64,000 bases of DNA from Anaerolineaceae bacterium UBA1415 (GTDB lineage Bacteria > Chloroflexota > Anaerolineae > Anaerolineales > Anaerolineaceae): positions 77,039-141,038 of the forward strand of contig DBPR01000019.1 in NCBI GenBank assembly GCA_002305635.1, written 5' to 3'. The notes below the pieces were generated by a model. That model saw only the letters and a list, made by a program, of their open reading frames with translations. It was not told the origin of the DNA and ran no database searches. Shown one piece after another: positions 60,727 to 64,000 of the stretch. The first letter of the stretch is position 1; the number at the start of each line of letters is the position of its first letter. Both the position numbers and the translations under genes were made by a program.

Positions 60727-60960
60727 TGTACGGACGGGGCCTGTGCCCGCGAAGCAGGGTATCAGCCCCGTCGGCGACCTCTGCATATCAAAGCCTCTGT
60801 CTTCATTACAAGGTTTTGATTGAATTACCCACGGATGGGGCCGAGCCCCATCCTTACTGTTGGGGTTTGATATCACAAATGTTCTGATTTGTTCAAACCT
60901 TTTATCGGTTAACACCCTGTACGGACGGGGCTTGTCCCCGTCCGCTGCCTCTTCATATCA
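60727..60960. repeat. Composite family A repeat array (three hairpins)
   Basis: CGGACGGGG at 60731 (with CTGTGCCCGCGAAGCA in the loop), CGGATGGGG at 60832 and CGGACGGGG at 60922, each with a matching right arm. Spacings are 101 and 90 bp. The linker GCATATCAAAGCCTCTG...ACAAGG (60783-60814) and the last 60 bp match the 44.2-44.4 kb array. No gene in this 323 bp gap. Confidence 0.88.
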
Positions 60961-60989
60961 AATTTTTCGTCTCCAATTTTCATGAAAAG

Positions 60990-61017
60990 AACAAGCCCCT
61001 CTTGCGAAGGGCTTGTT
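60990..61017. terminator. Terminator after the LysM gene (bidirectional)
   Basis: AACAAGCCC pairs with GGGCTTGTT; TGTTTTTT follows on the plus strand and CTTTT on the minus. Confidence 0.85.
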
Positions 61018-61035
61018 TGTTTTTTACGTCGAATC

Positions 61036-61776
61036 CTAAGGATTCGGTGTGCTCGTCCGGGTTGGGGTTGCACTCGGAATCGGAGTAGCGATATTTACCG
61101 GGATTTTCAGGAGATCGCCAACGTTCAGCAGTGATGTCTCACTCAATAATGGGGTGATGCGGTTGGCTGTCCGATAGCGATTTGTCTCGGCGATGATCTG
61201 CGGGATCGTAGAACGGAAGAACCGTGTGATTGTAATCCAGTTCGCTCCGGATTCAACATAGTAGTCGATGATCGTACCAGGAGTGAGATCGGTAGGAACC
61301 GGCGTTGAGGTCGGCATTTCCTGCCAGCTCGGTGGCACCTTGATGACCTGACCTTCGCGAATAATGCAGGGTTCACCCAAACCAATACCGTTGACATAAA
61401 ACAGCATGTCCAGGCTGACATCAAACTTCACCGCCACATCATAACAGGTAAAATCCTCAGCCTGCACGATATAATCAAAAGGCCCGTCCAGCGTTGGAGT
61501 GGGGGTAATGGTGGGCGTCTCGGTCGGTGTGCTCGTGATCGTCGCCGTATTGGTTGGGGTCACCGGGGTTGGCGTAAAGGTCATGGTTGGCGTGGGAGTT
61601 TTGGTGCTGAACAGCGAAATTCCTCCGCCGTCACCTAAAACACCTGTCGCCCACAGGACGATCAGCACCAGGCCAATCAGAACCAGCAAGGCTGCCAGCG
61701 CGATAAGGATTGACTTATTACTTCGTCGTTTTTTTCGGTAGGAAGATAATAAACTTCCGGAACTTTTCTTTGCCAT
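61036..61776 (-). CDS. Membrane-anchored LysM protein
   Basis: 246 residues: basic N-terminus, one transmembrane helix (about 23-45), Thr/Pro-rich stalk (58-98), a LysM domain (about 103-150; YIVQAEDFTCYDVAVKFDVS) and a second LysM-like repeat (about 170-228; YYVESGANWITITRFF) then a Thr/Pro tail. LysM binds peptidoglycan or chitin. Likely anchors to the outer face of the membrane. Closed by a terminator. Confidence 0.85.
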   Translation of the reverse strand: MAKKSSGSLLSSYRKKRRSNKSILIALAALLVLIGLVLIVLWATGVLGDGGGISLFSTKTPTPTMTFTPTPVTPTNTATITSTPTETPTITPTPTLDGPFDYIVQAEDFTCYDVAVKFDVSLDMLFYVNGIGLGEPCIIREGQVIKVPPSWQEMPTSTPVPTDLTPGTIIDYYVESGANWITITRFFRSTIPQIIAETNRYRTANRITPLLSETSLLNVGDLLKIPVNIATPIPSATPTRTSTPNP

Positions 61777-61941
61777 AATTTCCTTCCTTTTAATATATGC
61801 AGAAGCAGAAAGGTATATTCCCTGAGTTAGATTTCAGTTAATTTCACTTCAAGTATACCATTTTTGAGCATTGTCAAGAAAAGCTCGCCATGATCTCAAA
61901 TCCTGCGTTCTATCCATGGACAAGATCAGGAAAACAATGCT
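61777..61941. other. Short intergenic region, nothing recognised
   Basis: 165 bp between LysM and deoC genes; contains the LysM ribosome site AAGGAAGG and no other clear element. Confidence 0.4.
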
Positions 61942-62754
61942 TTATCCCTCAGCTTTGCGGCGCAATTCTTCTTCCACGATCTGGATGCCGCCTGAGGAGC
62001 CGATGCGGTTCGCTCCAGCCGCGACCATCCGAACAGCATCCTCATAGGTACGAATGCCGCCCGCGGCTTTAACGCCCATCTCGGAGCCGACCACGCCGCG
62101 CATCAAAGCCACATCCTCGACCGTCGCTCCGCCAATGGAAAGACCGGTGGAAGTTTTCACAAAATCAGCTCCGGCTTCTTTCACCAACAAACAGGCGGTA
62201 ACCTTTTCATCTTCGGTCAGCAGGCAGGTCTCGATGATCACTTTCACGATCGCCCCTCCCGCATGCGCAGCCATTACAACACCCTGAATATCGCGCGCGA
62301 CAGCGGCCAGGTTCCCGGCTTTCAATTCGCCGATGTTCATGACCATGTCAACTTCAACCGCGCCATCCTTAACAGCCCGTTTTGTCTCACTGATCTTGGT
62401 CTTGGTCGCCATGGCGCCCATGGGGAATCCAACGACACCGCAGGTCTTCACCTGGCTGCCGGCTAAGACGCGCTTGCAGTGTTTGACCCAATAGCCATTC
62501 ACGCACACCGCCCCAAAGCCGTAATCCAGCGCTTCCTGGCAGAGTTTGTTGATCTGTGTAACGGTCGCGTCTGCCTTGAGCAGGGTGTGATCGATCATTT
62601 TCGCCAGCTCGCTTTGCCCTTGGCGCTCTGGGTTCAGATTCTGGGAAAAAACGCGCCTGATGCGACCTTTTTGGTCAAAAACCGTCGTAATTTTCTTGTC
62701 TTTATATCCTGATACTTTCTCACTGTTTTGAGAAACTTTTTTCTGTTCGCTCAT
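61942..62754 (-). CDS. deoC: Deoxyribose-phosphate aldolase with N-terminal extension
   Basis: 270 residues. Splits 2-deoxyribose 5-phosphate to glyceraldehyde 3-phosphate and acetaldehyde. The core starts near residue 48 (MIDHTLLKAD); Schiff-base Lys is in FVKTSTGLS, proton-relay Lys in KAAGGIRTYEDA. The first 45 residues (MSEQKKVSQNS...) are an extra charged segment, but AGGAG 8 nt before ATG 62754 supports it. Other deo genes are not adjacent. Confidence 0.93.
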   Translation of the reverse strand: MSEQKKVSQNSEKVSGYKDKKITTVFDQKGRIRRVFSQNLNPERQGQSELAKMIDHTLLKADATVTQINKLCQEALDYGFGAVCVNGYWVKHCKRVLAGSQVKTCGVVGFPMGAMATKTKISETKRAVKDGAVEVDMVMNIGELKAGNLAAVARDIQGVVMAAHAGGAIVKVIIETCLLTEDEKVTACLLVKEAGADFVKTSTGLSIGGATVEDVALMRGVVGSEMGVKAAGGIRTYEDAVRMVAAGANRIGSSGGIQIVEEELRRKAEG

Positions 62755-62872
62755 ATATCACTCTCCTGTAATGATCTGTTTGCCCGCAAAACGCTTGCGG
62801 TTGGCATGGTTTGGTTTATGATTATGGAAAGGATCCTAAACCACCACGGAGATTAATCATAACGAAACTGCC

Positions 62873-63865
62873 ATGAAAAGTCCAGAATTAATGACCGCAA
62901 CTGCCATCGCGCACCCCAACATTGCATTTATCAAGTACTGGGGGAACCGCGATGATGCCTTACGCCTGCCCTGCAACTCCTCCCTTTCCAGCAATCTGGC
63001 CGGGCTTGAAACGCGCACAACGGTTCTTTTTGACCCATCCTACACGGAAGATCGCTTTGTTCTGGCGGGAAAAGCGCAGGAAGGCGCTTCCTTAAAACGT
63101 GTGACTGATTTTCTGGACCTGGTAAGAAATCTGGCGCGGCATGATATCTACGCGCAAGTGGACAGCGCGAATAACTTCCCCGCCGGAGCTGGAATTGCCT
63201 CTTCTGCTTCAGCCTTTGCCGCCCTGGCGCTGGCTGCCTCAACCGCGATTGGATTGAAGCTCTCCGAAAGCCAGCTTTCCCGGCTCGCCCGACGCGGTTC
63301 CGGCTCTGCCAGCCGTTCCATCCCGAACGGTTTTGTCCAGTGGCAGGCTGGGGAAGGCGACGCGGACTCTTTCGCTTACTCGATCGCGCCCGCCGATCAT
63401 TGGGAACTCATCGACCTGATCTGCGTGCTCGACAGCGGGCACAAAACGGTCGGTTCAACCGCCGGTCATGCCCTGGCTCACACTTCGCCCTTACACGCTT
63501 TGCGTCAGGAACGCGTCTCGGAACGGGTCGAACTTTGCCGCAAAGCCATTCTCGAGCGGGATTTTGCCCTTTTCGCGGAGCTTGTTGAGGAAGATTCTGA
63601 ATTCATGCACGCGGTCATGCGCACCAGCACTCCTCCGCTGGTCTATTGGCTGTCCGAGACCGAGATCATCCTCTGGCAGGTCAAGCAGTGGCGCAAAGCA
63701 GGCCGCGCGCTCTGCTGCACGGTCGACGCCGGCCCGAATGTACACGTCCTGACGCTTAAAAATGAAGTTGATTGGGCGCTGCAGGAACTTGGCAAGCTCC
63801 CTGGTGTCAAACAGATCTATCAGGCTGGGGTTGGTCAAGGCGCGCGGCTTGTTGATGAAAAATAA
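62873..63865 (+). CDS. mvaD: Mevalonate-route decarboxylase (diphosphomevalonate or phosphomevalonate decarboxylase)
   Basis: 330 residues, GHMP superfamily. IAFIKYWGNRD, the GHMP loop FPAGAGIASSASAFAALALA with the phosphate-binding Ser, and DAGPNVHVL with the catalytic Asp are present. In Chloroflexota (Roseiflexus) the corresponding protein decarboxylates phosphomevalonate and works with isopentenyl phosphate kinase. Which substrate this enzyme uses cannot be settled from sequence alone. It indicates isoprenoid synthesis by a mevalonate-type route. Confidence 0.88.
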   Translation: MKSPELMTATAIAHPNIAFIKYWGNRDDALRLPCNSSLSSNLAGLETRTTVLFDPSYTEDRFVLAGKAQEGASLKRVTDFLDLVRNLARHDIYAQVDSANNFPAGAGIASSASAFAALALAASTAIGLKLSESQLSRLARRGSGSASRSIPNGFVQWQAGEGDADSFAYSIAPADHWELIDLICVLDSGHKTVGSTAGHALAHTSPLHALRQERVSERVELCRKAILERDFALFAELVEEDSEFMHAVMRTSTPPLVYWLSETEIILWQVKQWRKAGRALCCTVDAGPNVHVLTLKNEVDWALQELGKLPGVKQIYQAGVGQGARLVDEK

Positions 63866-63947
63866 TTGACGAAAGATCGTCCTTGCGCACCTTTGGCTGC
63901 CGATGTAGTGGTGGACATGGGTGTCCGTCCATTTTTATGCCCAACAA

Positions 63948-64000
63948 TTAAAGGAAGATCAGGCTGAAAATGCCGAGGATCAGGAGGAATGACAGTATCT
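63948..64000 (-). CDS. C-terminal end of a membrane protein (cut by window edge)
   Basis: Only the last 16 codons plus stop are visible on the minus strand, encoding ILSFLLILGIFSLIFL, a hydrophobic segment ending at TAA 63950-63948. Too short to name; could be a chance open frame. Confidence 0.35.
   Translation of the reverse strand, partial: ILSFLLILGIFSLIFL

Overview
This window looks like chromosomal DNA of an anaerobic Chloroflexota bacterium, most likely class Anaerolineae. The taxonomic call is inference from gene content: many secreted or membrane-anchored proteins with Thr/Pro-rich linkers, a decarboxylase of the mevalonate route, an A-adding tRNA nucleotidyltransferase fused to DHH and CBS domains, PTS-linked dihydroxyacetone kinase, and many genes whose -10 box sits directly before the start codon. 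No rRNA, tRNA, CRISPR array, transposase or phage gene was recognised. Almost all of the window is coding and most genes are ordinary housekeeping genes.

Layout. 0-2.2 kb: two secreted starch-active enzymes (GH57, cut by the window edge, and a GH13 lipoprotein). 2.5-12 kb: genome maintenance and envelope stress (SRAP/YedK, UvrB, an XRE regulator with a membrane partner, acylphosphatase, HEAT protein, RseP-type site-2 protease, exonuclease-DinG fusion). 12-18 kb: the accessory zone, with a low-GC HEAT protein, two paralogous secreted proteins (one interrupted by an in-frame amber codon), a Thr/Pro-rich lipoprotein and a 0.9 kb non-coding stretch. 18-43 kb: dense housekeeping (MiaB-like, endonuclease III, asparaginase, Era, TrmI, Nudix, TatD, PPK2, PP2C and response regulator, tRNA nucleotidyltransferase fusion, radical SAM lyase-like protein, family 5 UDG, enolase, CTP synthase, S1 protein). 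43-46.4 kb: Nudix, DUF4282, serS, DUF456.

46.5-55.5 kb is a complete glycerol and dihydroxyacetone island. A leftward operon glpF-dhaK-dhaL-glpK-small membrane protein-dhaM diverges from a rightward glpA-glpB-like-DUF1667 operon. Glycerol enters through GlpF and is phosphorylated by GlpK, and glycerol 3-phosphate is oxidised by the GlpA/B-type complex. Dihydroxyacetone is phosphorylated by DhaKL with phosphate relayed by a DhaM that carries EIIA and HPr domains but no EI domain. 56-64 kb: a knotted-type carbamoyltransferase, a HicB-like/DinB-like fusion and an M20 hydrolase, then a Gfo/Idh/MocA oxidoreductase, a LysM protein, deoxyribose-phosphate aldolase and the mevalonate-route decarboxylase.

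The most unusual non-genic signal is a dispersed family of GC-rich palindromes (stem CGGACGGGG or CGGATGGGG) in at least eight intergenic places. At 44.2 and 60.8 kb it forms composite arrays with conserved linkers. Other points worth attention are a regulator whose best start codon is AUA, a helically phased TGTGTCA array upstream of a strong promoter, palindromes over the promoters of repair genes, and several enzymes that have lost canonical catalytic residues.
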